Source: Candidatus Melainabacteria bacterium (GTDB taxonomy: Bacteria > Cyanobacteriota > Vampirovibrionia > Obscuribacterales > Obscuribacteraceae). Taken from it: a stretch of DNA of 64,000 nt. The position numbers and the translations under genes were made by a program. The DNA lies in assembly GCA_003963305.1 (NCBI GenBank), contig RXJR01000009.1, positions 481,244 to 545,243 on the forward strand, written 5' to 3'. Numbering within the stretch: position 1 is the stretch's first letter; each line of letters starts with the position of its first letter. The notes beneath the pieces are model-generated. The model did not search any database and was not told where the DNA came from. It saw only the letters and a list, made by a program, of their open reading frames with translations. Below, piece by piece: positions 1 through 8,783 of this stretch.

Positions 1-57
1 GTCGAAAGCGACCGCAAAGAAGAACGCAAAGCCGGCGCAGAATACGGCGACGAGTAG
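1..57 (+). CDS. C-terminal end of an upstream phage gene (partial)
   Basis: The first frame is open from base 1 to a TAG at 55-57 and encodes an 18-residue charged tail ending EYGDE. It points the same way as the genes that follow and shares their GAA/GCG-rich codon style. Too little is present to name a product. Confidence 0.5.
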   Translation, partial: VESDRKEERKAGAEYGDE

Positions 58-138
58 CTTTTCGAATAGCTGGCTAGGGCGTCGTCAAGGAACCGGCGCC
101 CTACGTCCGGCAATACAAGACTCTAGAAAGGTCAAAAA

Positions 139-309
139 ATGGCGCACACAGTAACAAGCAAGCCAATTAAGTGCCCGGTCTGCAAGAAAGACGCGCTTTG
201 GATTGGCGACGAATTCGAATCGGCGACGACAGTATTTGAGCACGCGTTAGAAGCGTGCCGCATATCTAACGAAGAACTAAGACAGCTAGAAAAGAGCGCA
301 CAGACTTGA
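139..309 (+). CDS. Small zinc-ribbon-like phage protein
   Basis: A 56-residue protein starting at ATG 139. A CPVC knuckle (residues 12-15) and a later Cys at residue 40 preceded by a His suggest a small metal-binding fold like the many Cys-rich small proteins in this operon. The stop overlaps the TTG start of the next gene (TTGA), the usual sign of translational coupling here. Function unknown; accessory early phage protein by context. Confidence 0.6.
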   Translation: MAHTVTSKPIKCPVCKKDALWIGDEFESATTVFEHALEACRISNEELRQLEKSAQT

Positions 310-542
310 TTCCAGACGAAGACGTAAATAAATGGGGGCTGGATTTGAAGACGCCCCTGGGGCACAGCCGTGCACCAGAAATGGTGTCATTCGCCGCGCT
401 TGCCCATGAAATCAAAAGACGGATTGACAAAGTTCACCGGCGGAACGGTGTTATTCCGTTCCAGCTACAAGGCACCCTGATCGACTTATACGCAAAGGCT
501 GACAAATGTCAAAAACTGCACCAGAAGCAGCAAAAATCCTAA
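306..542 (+). CDS. Small early phage protein, unknown function
   Basis: A 78-residue basic, mostly helical protein using TTG at 306, which overlaps the previous stop by four bases. Its 3' end overlaps the primase-helicase start (506) by 37 bases, so it is embedded in the replication operon. No domain recognised. The TTG start is supported by overlap geometry and by other TTG starts nearby (3787, 5877, 8466). Confidence 0.6.
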   Translation: MIPDEDVNKWGLDLKTPLGHSRAPEMVSFAALAHEIKRRIDKVHRRNGVIPFQLQGTLIDLYAKADKCQKLHQKQQKS

Positions 543-2710
543 ACGCGACGAAAGTCGGCGACAGCTATATCGCAGTCTGTCCTGTGTGTTTTAACGGCAC
601 ACTGGGATTCGGAGACGAAGCCGGCGAACTGTCTTTCACTTGCAAGAATAAATGCGCGGGCCCGAAGATACACGAAGGGCTTCAGCGTCTGGGCGTCTTC
701 GATAAGCCGAAGCCGCAGAGGAAGGCGAGCAAGAAGAAAGACGCGGGTCTAAAGTGGTGGACTGACGGCAAGCTAGCCGGCGAATGGACCTATCGAGATT
801 TCGACGCAGAAGGAAATATCGTCGAAACACTGAAGGTCAAGCGCTACGACATGCCCGACGGCACGATTCAATATCCGTCTAGTCGTCCACCCTACGGAAT
901 GAACGACGGCGGAACCGAAGGCTGGAAGCCGGTCCTGTTTGACTATCCTGAAATCAAAGGTTGGATAGCGGAGAATTGCAGCGTATTTTTGACGACAAGC
1001 GAAGAAGCCGCGCGGCGTCTGCAAGACGAAGGATTCGCAGCCACCACACACAAGGGCGGTTCGAAATCACAGTGGCGCGTTGAGTACTCAGAACAGCTTG
1101 CCGGCGCAAAGCAGATTGTCATATTGACCGACGGCGATAAAGCCGGAATCGAGCACGCGGAAGCGAAAGCTAAGGCGCTGAAGAATAACGACTTTCTGGT
1201 GAAAGTAATCAGGCTGAATCCGCTTGAATGGCTAGGCGACAAGCACACGGCTGACGAACTGATCGACTTAATCGAGGCGACTGAATACTTCGTACCGGCA
1301 CCGCCGGAAGTGCAAGAACAGCCAAGCACGTTCATGCCAGGCGTTCAGAATCCGTTCACCGAACTGGCTACAGCCGAACGCTTCGCGAATGATTTCCGCG
1401 ACGTTTTGATATATGCCGGCGGGCTGTGGTGGATCTGGAACGGTAAGAAGTGGGAAGAAGACGAAAAGCATAAAGCCGTTCTTCTGGTCGGTGAGAGCGT
1501 TAGGAAGTGGTACAAAATCTTTTCGACCGACGGCAACATTGACCGCCAGGAGCTTAAAAACTGGCATAAGGCGCTAGAATCCCTGGGCGGTCTAAAACAC
1601 GTTCTAGAACTGTCTAGACCGCTTCTGATACGCGATTTCGAAATCTTCGATAACGATCCGCTTCTGTTGAACCTGCGGAACGGAACTTATTCGTTCGAAC
1701 AGAAGAAACTGCTGCCACACAAGAAAGAAGATTATTGCAGTAAAATTATCGACATCGACTATAACCCGAAAGCCGTCTGCATCACATTTTTGGACGGTCT
1801 GAACAAAACTTTCGCCGGGAACCGGACGATTATCGAATTCGTTCTTCGTGCGATCGGTTACTCACTAACCGGGCTGACAGACGAACAAGTCTTCTTCTTC
1901 TGCTACGGACCGCAGGGTCAGAACGGAAAGTCGACGCTGCTTGAACTTGTCCAGAAAATCATGGGCGAGTACGCGCGCGGTATGTCGAAGAAGCTGATTC
2001 TGGAAGGCGGTCAGGACACTAAGTTCGGAAACCCCTGGCGCATCGCCGGACGCCGCTATATTCTGCTTGACGAAATCGACGAAACCGACCGCGTTTCGGA
2101 AACCGCACTTAAACAAGTCACCGGCGAAGACACCGTCAGCGCTTCCAAGATGTTTAAGGACGCGACGGAATTCATGTCGGTTTCTAAGCTGTGGATGAGG
2201 GGTAATGAAAAGCCGCGCGTTAAGGCTTCTGATTCCGTCTTTCGCCGCGTCGTCTTGATACCGTTCATGGTGCGAATGGAAAAGGTTCCACGAATCAAGT
2301 CGCGGCTATGGGCTGAGCGCGAAGGCATTCTGAATCTGTTTATCGCAGCAGCCGAAGACTACATGAATAGCGGTCTTCGCATACCGCCCGAAATCGACGA
2401 AGCAACAAACGAGTACCGAAAGGAAATGGACATCTTCAAAGACTTTCTTTCGGAATGCTTCGAACTAGAAATTCCAGAAATCCCGAAAGAACACAGCCTT
2501 ATGTTCGTGCGCCGCGCGGATATGTTCCGCGTGTTAACGCAGTGGCAAAAGGAATGTGGTCACGCCAGGACCTGGGACATACATCGAATGCAGCGCGAAA
2601 TGAAGGCGCGCGGCTACGAAATACGGAAACGCGACGGACATCCCTGTTATAGGGGTCTGAAGCTGACACCGGAATGGACACCGAACGAGCGCGTTAGATT
2701 CCGCGCATAA
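506..2710 (+). CDS. TOPRIM primase / D5-type superfamily 3 helicase
   Basis: This 734-residue protein has the architecture of phage and plasmid primase-helicases. A zinc-binding segment comes first (Cys 25, 28, 46, 50), then a TOPRIM-like motif (LTDGDKAG, about residues 206-213), a D5-type linker domain in the middle, and a helicase ATPase with Walker A GPQGQNGKST (about 467-476) and Walker B ILLDEIDE (about 519-526). It should prime and unwind DNA at the phage origin. It is the largest gene of the early operon and precedes the recombination genes, so the element probably replicates with its own primase-helicase. The family call is firm; the exact priming activity is inferred. Confidence 0.93.
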   Translation: MSKTAPEAAKILNATKVGDSYIAVCPVCFNGTLGFGDEAGELSFTCKNKCAGPKIHEGLQRLGVFDKPKPQRKASKKKDAGLKWWTDGKLAGEWTYRDFDAEGNIVETLKVKRYDMPDGTIQYPSSRPPYGMNDGGTEGWKPVLFDYPEIKGWIAENCSVFLTTSEEAARRLQDEGFAATTHKGGSKSQWRVEYSEQLAGAKQIVILTDGDKAGIEHAEAKAKALKNNDFLVKVIRLNPLEWLGDKHTADELIDLIEATEYFVPAPPEVQEQPSTFMPGVQNPFTELATAERFANDFRDVLIYAGGLWWIWNGKKWEEDEKHKAVLLVGESVRKWYKIFSTDGNIDRQELKNWHKALESLGGLKHVLELSRPLLIRDFEIFDNDPLLLNLRNGTYSFEQKKLLPHKKEDYCSKIIDIDYNPKAVCITFLDGLNKTFAGNRTIIEFVLRAIGYSLTGLTDEQVFFFCYGPQGQNGKSTLLELVQKIMGEYARGMSKKLILEGGQDTKFGNPWRIAGRRYILLDEIDETDRVSETALKQVTGEDTVSASKMFKDATEFMSVSKLWMRGNEKPRVKASDSVFRRVVLIPFMVRMEKVPRIKSRLWAEREGILNLFIAAAEDYMNSGLRIPPEIDEATNEYRKEMDIFKDFLSECFELEIPEIPKEHSLMFVRRADMFRVLTQWQKECGHARTWDIHRMQREMKARGYEIRKRDGHPCYRGLKLTPEWTPNERVRFRA

Positions 2711-2737
2711 ACACACCACACACAAGAGGGATTGAAA

Positions 2738-2947
2738 ATGCCGAAAAAAGTTCTAGTTGCTTTGCCGCCTGGACTACTTGAACAAGTTGACTTTATTGCA
2801 CAGTGCGAACACCGCACGCGAAGCGACCTTGTCCGCGAAGCGCTGCGTTGTTATTCCGACACTTTCAGACGGAATCACGGTGCGCGCCTTCATCTTCTTC
2901 AGGATATGGAACCACAGACTGTTATCTTCCAGGAAGAACATGCGTAA
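2738..2947 (+). CDS. Ribbon-helix-helix DNA-binding protein
   Basis: A 69-residue protein with the compact pattern of the RHH/CopG fold: a basic beta strand (KKVLVALPPGLL), a first helix, then TRSDLVREALRCY in the second helix. An AGAGGG Shine-Dalgarno sequence at 2725-2730 is better spaced for ATG 2738 than for the in-frame TTG 2732. The end overlaps the nuclease start (ATGCGTAA at 2940). Such small repressors often autoregulate phage operons; its target is unknown. Confidence 0.8.
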   Translation: MPKKVLVALPPGLLEQVDFIAQCEHRTRSDLVREALRCYSDTFRRNHGARLHLLQDMEPQTVIFQEEHA

Positions 2948-3794
2948 AGACTTAGAAGGAAACATTCTGATTCACCCGTCAAGCCTGTCTAATTATCAGG
3001 ACTGCGGGCGAAGGACTGCCGTCCAGATTTTTCGCGAACCGATTGAAACGGTCGTCGGAAAAGAACGGATTCGCAAAACCTTTCCGACTATCGGTTCGGT
3101 AGTTGGTAACGCTGTTCATGCCGGCGTCGCTTTCATGCTAGACCGCGTGCGATGCGGTCTGGACGCCGACCTACCCGCAGCCGTCGCCCTGGGTTGGGCA
3201 AAGTATGCGGCCGATTCTTTCGACGGTGTTCAGACAGACCAGACGACGCGCGACACTATCCAGGCGCGAATACAAATCGAAAAAATGATCAATGTGTTCG
3301 CGCACCAGATAGTTCCTTATGATAAGTTCGCGAATATCGAAGAAGAAATGATCGTTCACGTCGACGGTATTTTTTATGTCGTCGGCAAGCCGGACGGTCG
3401 AACCGAATATGGTGTCATTCACGACCATAAGACGGGCGTCAAGCTGTCGTCTTACTGGGCGCAGATTGGCGGCTATAGCGTTCTTTATGCGTCGCATGAT
3501 ATCGAGGTTTCGGCTGCCCAGGTCAATTTCTGCAAGCGCGTGAAATATGACAAACCACAGCCGGACATCGAAATCATTCCGTATAACTTGACCGCTGCGG
3601 AAGATGCCTATTTCGACACCGTCGAACGTGTCATGAGAGATTACGAAGCTTTCAGCCGAACGAATTCAATCGCGGCTTTTCCCGCGAATCCGGCTTCGTT
3701 CATGTGCTCGAAAAAATACTGCGAAGCGCATTCGACGCCGCTTTGCCCTTATGGAAAACAAACCAAATCAACAGGAGACGAAGACATTGACTGA
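2940..3794 (+). CDS. PD-(D/E)XK nuclease, Cas4/RecB-like
   Basis: A 284-residue protein with the order of motifs expected for the RecB/Cas4-like exonuclease family: HPSSLSNYQDC near the N-terminus, GNAVH with His 60, acidic EEE at 134-136, Asp 152, and the D-x-K pair 162/164. Cys 22 with Cys 256, 261 and 269 could hold an iron-sulfur cluster as in Cas4 and AddB. The start ATG overlaps the RHH stop. With the annealing protein that follows directly, it probably forms a phage recombination pair (5'-3' resection plus strand annealing). There is no CRISPR locus, so a phage recombinase role is preferred over adaptation. Confidence 0.85.
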   Translation: MRKDLEGNILIHPSSLSNYQDCGRRTAVQIFREPIETVVGKERIRKTFPTIGSVVGNAVHAGVAFMLDRVRCGLDADLPAAVALGWAKYAADSFDGVQTDQTTRDTIQARIQIEKMINVFAHQIVPYDKFANIEEEMIVHVDGIFYVVGKPDGRTEYGVIHDHKTGVKLSSYWAQIGGYSVLYASHDIEVSAAQVNFCKRVKYDKPQPDIEIIPYNLTAAEDAYFDTVERVMRDYEAFSRTNSIAAFPANPASFMCSKKYCEAHSTPLCPYGKQTKSTGDEDID

Positions 3795-4935
3795 AGAAAC
3801 ACAAGATATCGAATACGAAGAAGAAGACGCCCAGGCGGAAGTTTCTGTCGTAGAAACCAGCGGCGGTGCGGCTAGCAACATGGGACAGCTGGCGCAGATT
3901 AGCCAGAACGCGATGACAGGGAACGTCGCTGTCGCAGCGCAGCGCGCAGCTGTCGAAGTTTTGACGCAAGTGTACGCCGCGCAGAACAAACCGCGAAATC
4001 TAGCAGTGTTCAGAAAACGAGCGCTAGAACTGGCAAGCCAGGAACGGTTCGCTGAAACGGCTATTTACTGCCTGCCCCTGGGCGATTCGTTCAAAGAAGG
4101 TCCGTCTACGGCGATGATGGATTCTTTGATCGACGAATACCAGAACGTCCAGGTCGAAACTATCGAGCATGGCTACAGCGATCAGCTTCAGCAAAGTTCC
4201 GGCGAAATCATTCTGTGGAATTACGAAAGCAATGTTCGCAAGGTCGCGAAAATAAACATTCAGCACACGTCGCAGAAGAAGCAGTTAATCGGTTGGCAGA
4301 CGAAAGCGGCTCTGTCAAAAGAACGACGAAATCTAATCAAGCGCACGCTGCCGGCGGACGTGGTCGCGGAAGTTTACGACAAATGTATTCAGACCGTCGA
4401 TATGTCCATCGGCAAGAACAAAGCCGCCATTCCTTCGATGCTATCGGCATTTCGTGACATTGGCATTGAAGAAGGTCGGCTTCGCGCGTTCCTGGGCATC
4501 CACCCTTCCGAAAAGCGCGCCCTGGGCGACTACAAACCAGCTGAAGTTCGTCGCCTGCGTTCTGTCTACGCCGCGATAAATTCCGGCGAAGCGAAGCCGT
4601 CCGATTTCTTCAAAGGCGCGTCTAACACCGCTGCCGCAGCCAAGCAAGCCGAACGCAAAGCAAAACAGGAGGAAACGAAATCGGAAGATACGAACACGAA
4701 GGGAAAAAACACTGCAGTATCGACAGCGGCGCCTACAAAGGAAGCTGCCCCCACTGCGGAAGCTTCTGGACCCTTGCCTACGACGGAACCAGAATCAAGT
4801 TCAAAGGCGGCGGCTGCAAGTGCCGACCCCCTAGCGCCATCCTCTGCGGACCCTTCGCCATCATCGGCGCCTGGGTCAGAAACTGAGGCACCACCGCCGA
4901 TACCGGAATCTACGAAGCGAACCAGGCGATTCTAA
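3787..4935 (+). CDS. Probable single-strand annealing protein (phage recombinase)
   Basis: The core (about residues 50-270) has the layout of a phage protein family often found beside Cas4-like nucleases: a P-L-G-D...EGPS segment, an aromatic strand (ILWNYESNVRKVAKI), an ALSKERRNLIKR helix, and an ADWF-like C-terminal motif (PSDFF). I take it to be a RecT/ERF-type annealing protein by resemblance and neighbourhood. The C-terminal 100 residues are Ala/Pro/Ser-rich and look disordered. AGGAG at 3772-3776 supports the TTG start at 3787 (382 residues); an ATG at 3751 adds 12 residues but lacks a good ribosome site. Confidence 0.65.
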   Translation: MTEETQDIEYEEEDAQAEVSVVETSGGAASNMGQLAQISQNAMTGNVAVAAQRAAVEVLTQVYAAQNKPRNLAVFRKRALELASQERFAETAIYCLPLGDSFKEGPSTAMMDSLIDEYQNVQVETIEHGYSDQLQQSSGEIILWNYESNVRKVAKINIQHTSQKKQLIGWQTKAALSKERRNLIKRTLPADVVAEVYDKCIQTVDMSIGKNKAAIPSMLSAFRDIGIEEGRLRAFLGIHPSEKRALGDYKPAEVRRLRSVYAAINSGEAKPSDFFKGASNTAAAAKQAERKAKQEETKSEDTNTKGKNTAVSTAAPTKEAAPTAEASGPLPTTEPESSSKAAAASADPLAPSSADPSPSSAPGSETEAPPPIPESTKRTRRF

Positions 4936-4986
4936 ACAGCGCAGGTCAAACCACACACACACGACCGAAGCTAGAAGATAGACACC

Positions 4987-5580
4987 ATGCCAAACGAAGA
5001 ATTTCCAGAAATACCAGACACCGATTTTTCCCTAGCCCAGCAAGTTCGCGGCACTATGAAAGCTTTCGAAAGCATTCAGGAAACGCGCAAGCTGACTAAA
5101 GAAGAATGGCGCGCGCTGCACGCTTTGAACACCTTGTGGTCGACATATTCAGCCGAACGCAGGACGTTTATCCTGGACCTTTTGAAACGCGGATTCGCTG
5201 TCGCCGTGTCAGCGATTCTTTTCAGTGCGCCGGCATTCGCGGACGACGTGCCGAAGGAACTTCCAATCAACACGCCGGAACCTATGACGGTCGTCATTCT
5301 GAAAGACGAAGACAGGAAGCCGCATACATACAAGGTCGTTGGACTGCAGAAGGTAACGAAGCAGAATTTCGGGTTTCTTCGCGGGCGTCGCGTCTATCAC
5401 TACAAACTAGACGGAACGCAGACGGAATATCTTCGCTATAGCGAGATAAAGAACGAAGACGTTCCTGACCTGCGTCCTTACGAGGTCGCTCACCCATGGC
5501 GATATCGAATCAAACTAGTCGCGAAAGGCGCACCGGCGGCGGCTAATACCGCTGCGTGGTGGGCATCGCACACTAAATAG
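4987..5580 (+). CDS. Protein with internal signal-peptide-like segment, possible second start at 5182
   Basis: The full frame gives 197 residues. The first 65 are hydrophilic and helical; then comes KRGFAVAVSAILFSAPAFAD, which reads as a complete signal peptide with an AFA cleavage site but sits in the middle. An in-frame TTG at 5182 lies exactly where such a peptide would begin, so the gene may make a cytoplasmic long form and an exported short form of 132 residues. The C-terminal part (about 85-197) is basic and beta-rich, with no family recognised. It stands between recombination genes, which is unusual for an exported protein. Confidence 0.7.
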   Translation: MPNEEFPEIPDTDFSLAQQVRGTMKAFESIQETRKLTKEEWRALHALNTLWSTYSAERRTFILDLLKRGFAVAVSAILFSAPAFADDVPKELPINTPEPMTVVILKDEDRKPHTYKVVGLQKVTKQNFGFLRGRRVYHYKLDGTQTEYLRYSEIKNEDVPDLRPYEVAHPWRYRIKLVAKGAPAAANTAAWWASHTK

Positions 5581-5588
5581 GAGGAACT

Positions 5589-5873
5589 ATGCACCAGCAA
5601 TTTTTGCTAGCACGAACAGGGCTGACGAATAAAACAACTGAAAGGAAGCGGGTTCTGGTCGATATCTCGAATATCAACTATTACCGCGAATTGACTGACG
5701 ACGAATTCATGATCGCAAAAGTGAACGAAGCGCATACCGAAGCAGTAACCGCCGTCTGGCTGAAGACGGGCGAATGCCTCTATGTACTGGCGACCTTCGA
5801 CGCTATACGAAACATGATTAATCCGCCAGTATCCGTCAGACCGCGACGACAAATCGAGAAAAGGGGGGCTTAA
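5589..5873 (+). CDS. Small phage protein, unknown function
   Basis: A 94-residue protein whose ATG follows an excellent AGGAGG-type ribosome site, nine bases after the previous stop. The middle (AVTAVWLKTGECLYVLATFDAI) looks like two beta strands and a helix, a layout seen in small FlbD-like proteins, but resemblance is too weak to name it. It ends four bases before the SMC-like ATPase start. Confidence 0.7.
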   Translation: MHQQFLLARTGLTNKTTERKRVLVDISNINYYRELTDDEFMIAKVNEAHTEAVTAVWLKTGECLYVLATFDAIRNMINPPVSVRPRRQIEKRGA

Positions 5874-5876
5874 ATT

Positions 5877-7577
5877 TTGAGAGCACAAATAGAAAACTTC
5901 GGACCGGTCAAGCTTGCCGACATAGAGCTAGACCGCATAACGATGCTAGTCGGCGATAATGGCGTCGGGAAAAGTTCAATCGCCCAGGCTCTAGGATTCG
6001 CGCTGACAGGCACCACTTATAATGCGGAGAATCCACAGAACCGCGCTTATGAACTGGTTCGCGACGGCGCGCCGAACGGTTCCCGAATCAGGGTTTTCGA
6101 CGACGCCGGCGAAGTCACCCTGACCTATCCAGACTGCAAGCATTCGGCGACTGGCGTCGCGCCGCGTTCTTCGCTTGTCGCTGTCGGCATGGAATCAATC
6201 TGTAAGATGAAACCAGCTGATCGCGCGGCGGTCGTTCAGAAGTATCTAAGGACGCTGCCGACGCCGGAAGAACTGACCGACGCCCTGTCGAAAGTCGGCG
6301 TCGAAGGTAAGAACGCGGAAGCAGTCGTCGACTACGTCGAAAAATACGGCTGGGAGAAAGCGCACGATCACTACAAAAATCAGGGCGCCCTTCATAAATC
6401 ACTGTGGGCGCAGGAAGCGGGCGAAGCCTGGGGAAGCACCAAGCAAGCCAGTTTCATTCCGCAATACTGGGATAACAGTCTTCAGGGAATGAGCGAACAG
6501 ACGCTGGTCGAAGAACTGGCGCGCGAACGGGAAATCCTTGAAACCAGCTTGAAAGTCGAAGCGATATCAGAAAAGGAAATCGCCGACCTGGAAGAAGAAT
6601 CGAAGAACCTGGACGACCTGGCGCTTCGCGTGCAAGTTCTGAAAGAACACGCTGACAAGGCGAGGGCGAAAGTTAAGGAAGCCCAGGACCTTCTGAAGAC
6701 GCTTCCGAAACCAGACTTCGGCGAAACCGGCGTTCCGTGCCCGCATTGCAAGCGTGACTTGATTATCGAGGGCGACACGCTGCGCAAAGTGAAGCCGGCT
6801 GACCTTTACACTGACGAAGAAAAGAACGAAATGGCGCAGGCTATCCTGGCGCAGAAGGAATTCGTCGCCGAAGCGATGAAAGCCGAAAACCAGGCGCTGG
6901 ACAATCTGAGCGACGCACAGGTGAAATTAGCCCAGGCGAAGAAAGCCGCAGAACGACTTGCCGTCCTTAAGGCGAAAGGCGCACAGGAAGCGCCGCCGGC
7001 GGCAGTGGTAGAAAAACAGCGCGCAAACGTCGAACGCGCTAACCGCCGGTTGAAAGCCTGGACGCAGCGCACTAAGCTTGACCAGCACGCCGAAAACATT
7101 TCGCAGAACTTGTATATCGTCGGCGTGTTAAAACAGGAAGGTCTTCGACTGACGAAGCAGTCCGCCGGATTGAAAACGTTCAATCAGGAATATTTGAAGC
7201 GCGTCTGTGAGCTTGCCGACTGGGGTCTGGTCGAACTGCATGACGACATGACTATCACTTACGACGGTAGAAGTTATCACCGCTGTTCAGGCGGTCTTCG
7301 CTGGCGCTGCCGTATGACCTTGCAGATCGCCCTGGCGTGGTTGGAACCTTGTTCGCTGCTTATCCTGGACGACGACGTTCAAATCGACGATGCCGGTCGC
7401 GGCGGGCTGATTCAAATCCTTGAAAATTTCAAGGCACCGTCGCTGGTGTGTTTCGTAATTTCGAAGGAACACGATATCCCTGATCTGTCAGATGAAAGCT
7501 GGGGCTGTGGAAAGACCTACGTTTTTGAAGACGGTGTCACTAAGCTGTTCACAGCAAAGGATGCGGTGCCGGCATGA
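5877..7577 (+). CDS. SMC/Rad50-like AAA ATPase with zinc-hook-like CPHC motif
   Basis: A 566-residue ATPase of the RecF/SbcC/Rad50 type. The P-loop GDNGVGKSS is at 26-34, a long charged coiled coil follows with a single CPHC (about 288-291) like the Rad50 zinc hook, and near the end come a signature-like CSGGLRWR segment and the Walker B LLILDDDVQ. It is shorter than SbcC (about 1000 residues), so the coil is short. It probably acts in DNA end processing or repair with the nuclease at 2940. The start is TTG 5877, downstream of a G-rich ribosome site; the stop overlaps the next ATG. Confidence 0.85.
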   Translation: MRAQIENFGPVKLADIELDRITMLVGDNGVGKSSIAQALGFALTGTTYNAENPQNRAYELVRDGAPNGSRIRVFDDAGEVTLTYPDCKHSATGVAPRSSLVAVGMESICKMKPADRAAVVQKYLRTLPTPEELTDALSKVGVEGKNAEAVVDYVEKYGWEKAHDHYKNQGALHKSLWAQEAGEAWGSTKQASFIPQYWDNSLQGMSEQTLVEELAREREILETSLKVEAISEKEIADLEEESKNLDDLALRVQVLKEHADKARAKVKEAQDLLKTLPKPDFGETGVPCPHCKRDLIIEGDTLRKVKPADLYTDEEKNEMAQAILAQKEFVAEAMKAENQALDNLSDAQVKLAQAKKAAERLAVLKAKGAQEAPPAAVVEKQRANVERANRRLKAWTQRTKLDQHAENISQNLYIVGVLKQEGLRLTKQSAGLKTFNQEYLKRVCELADWGLVELHDDMTITYDGRSYHRCSGGLRWRCRMTLQIALAWLEPCSLLILDDDVQIDDAGRGGLIQILENFKAPSLVCFVISKEHDIPDLSDESWGCGKTYVFEDGVTKLFTAKDAVPA

Positions 7578-7897
7578 AATGCTCAAAGTGTGGATTTGAT
7601 GAACTAGCCGAACTGCGTCGTGAATCTAAAGAACAGATTGAGAAATTTAAACTGGAAAACGGCGATAAGCCTTATTTCACGCTTCGCGATATGCTGTGCG
7701 GCAATTGCACTGCGCAAGTCGTTTCGAAACTGGAATCCCAGTCGCCTTTACCGTATTTCATTACAGCCATGTACGAATGCGGTTCGATTAGGAAATCAGA
7801 AAAGGCTGGCGAATGGACTACTGAAAAGCCATGCCCGCGCGACAAGCCTTGTCGCTGTCTTTGCGCTTGTAAAAAGTGTAACGGAGGTGCTGCATGA
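7574..7897 (+). CDS. Cys-rich zinc-ribbon protein
   Basis: A 107-residue protein with CSKC at residues 3-6, CGNC near 42-45 and a dense C-terminal cluster (CPRDKPCRCLCACKKC), enough cysteines for two or more metal sites. ATGA overlap with the ATPase gene upstream and with the next gene downstream suggests coupled translation. No family recognised; small phage zinc proteins often act in transcription or DNA-protein adaptor roles, which is only a guess here. Confidence 0.7.
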   Translation: MKCSKCGFDELAELRRESKEQIEKFKLENGDKPYFTLRDMLCGNCTAQVVSKLESQSPLPYFITAMYECGSIRKSEKAGEWTTEKPCPRDKPCRCLCACKKCNGGAA

Positions 7898-8271
7898 GTT
7901 TGACACCGAACCAGCGGAACTACTACGAAAAACAAAGCGGTCCGACGAAACCGAATCCGATACTCAAGTCGAATCTAGAAGCCGGTTTCAATGCCGCGCA
8001 GCTGGAAAAGGTTCAGAACGAATTGCGCGACAGTCTAGCCGAATTAGACACCATGTACGGCGGTCCGTTCACGAAAGCGACTTCGATCATGATGGCTGAA
8101 ACCACGCTGGCGAACTTGCGCGAAAAGAATCTGAATGTTTACGCCGCGCTGATTGGTCCGAAGCCAGCTTCGCTTTTCGGGCTGCGGGTCATTGTAGAAA
8201 ACAATTGTCCGCGCGACCTGGCTTATCTGATGGACGGAACCAAGATTCTGTACACGCTGAAGCTAGCATGA
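7894..8271 (+). CDS. Early phage protein, unknown function
   Basis: A 125-residue soluble protein with a long amphipathic helix (LEKVQNELRDSLAELDTMYGG) and a C-terminal beta hairpin. It overlaps both neighbours by four bases (ATGA), so it is almost certainly expressed. No motif or family recognised. Confidence 0.7.
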   Translation: MSLTPNQRNYYEKQSGPTKPNPILKSNLEAGFNAAQLEKVQNELRDSLAELDTMYGGPFTKATSIMMAETTLANLREKNLNVYAALIGPKPASLFGLRVIVENNCPRDLAYLMDGTKILYTLKLA

Positions 8272-8393
8272 AAACCCGCTGCGGCTGCCCTGTTACGTCC
8301 GACCGCGTCTATTGCTTTACTGACGGGAACGGAAAACAAACCTTCATCCACTACGCTTGCGCCACCACTGCGCAAAAGCAGAAGCTAGCTTGA
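8268..8393 (+). CDS. Very small Cys-rich protein
   Basis: A 41-residue protein (start ATG 8268, overlapping the previous stop) with a CGC pair, a third Cys, and a YAC segment near the end. The overlap and the compact metal-binding look support a real gene although it is short. Function unknown. Confidence 0.55.
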   Translation: MKTRCGCPVTSDRVYCFTDGNGKQTFIHYACATTAQKQKLA

Positions 8394-8465
8394 TGAATGC
8401 GACGCGGACGCCGCAGCGGACCGAAAGGAACTGATTCGAATCTATAAGTTTAGGAGGAAAGGAAA

Positions 8466-8705
8466 TTGACACGAAAGTGTATATCAAACAATTGCCAGAA
8501 CGAAGGCGTCGGGTATTTCCAGTATGGCGGCGTTGCATCCTGGCACTGTCAGCGGTGCCTCGACATTTTTGAGGCTGCGGCGAAAGATGGAATCAAGGCT
8601 GAAAACGTTCTTCCGCCTTACGAAATTCTAACCGCATCTGATACCACTTCCTCGCTGAAATCACCTTCCGCCGGCGGAACGAGCTCGCGCGGAGCTGGCT
8701 TTTAG
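8466..8705 (+). CDS. Small zinc-finger-like protein
   Basis: A 79-residue protein beginning with TTG 8466 after a strong AGGAGG at about 8452. Residues 5-35 contain C-x4-C then H-C-x2-C, a plausible single zinc site; the C-terminal 25 residues are Ser/Gly-rich and probably disordered. It stands between two small genes of the early operon. No family recognised. Confidence 0.65.
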   Translation: MTRKCISNNCQNEGVGYFQYGGVASWHCQRCLDIFEAAAKDGIKAENVLPPYEILTASDTTSSLKSPSAGGTSSRGAGF

Positions 8706-8783
8706 AGATTGGCTTGTCATGCTGATTTCGGAAGACTCGAAAAAAGTTTTGATTTTCGCGGGTGCCCCATTAATCGGAGAAAT

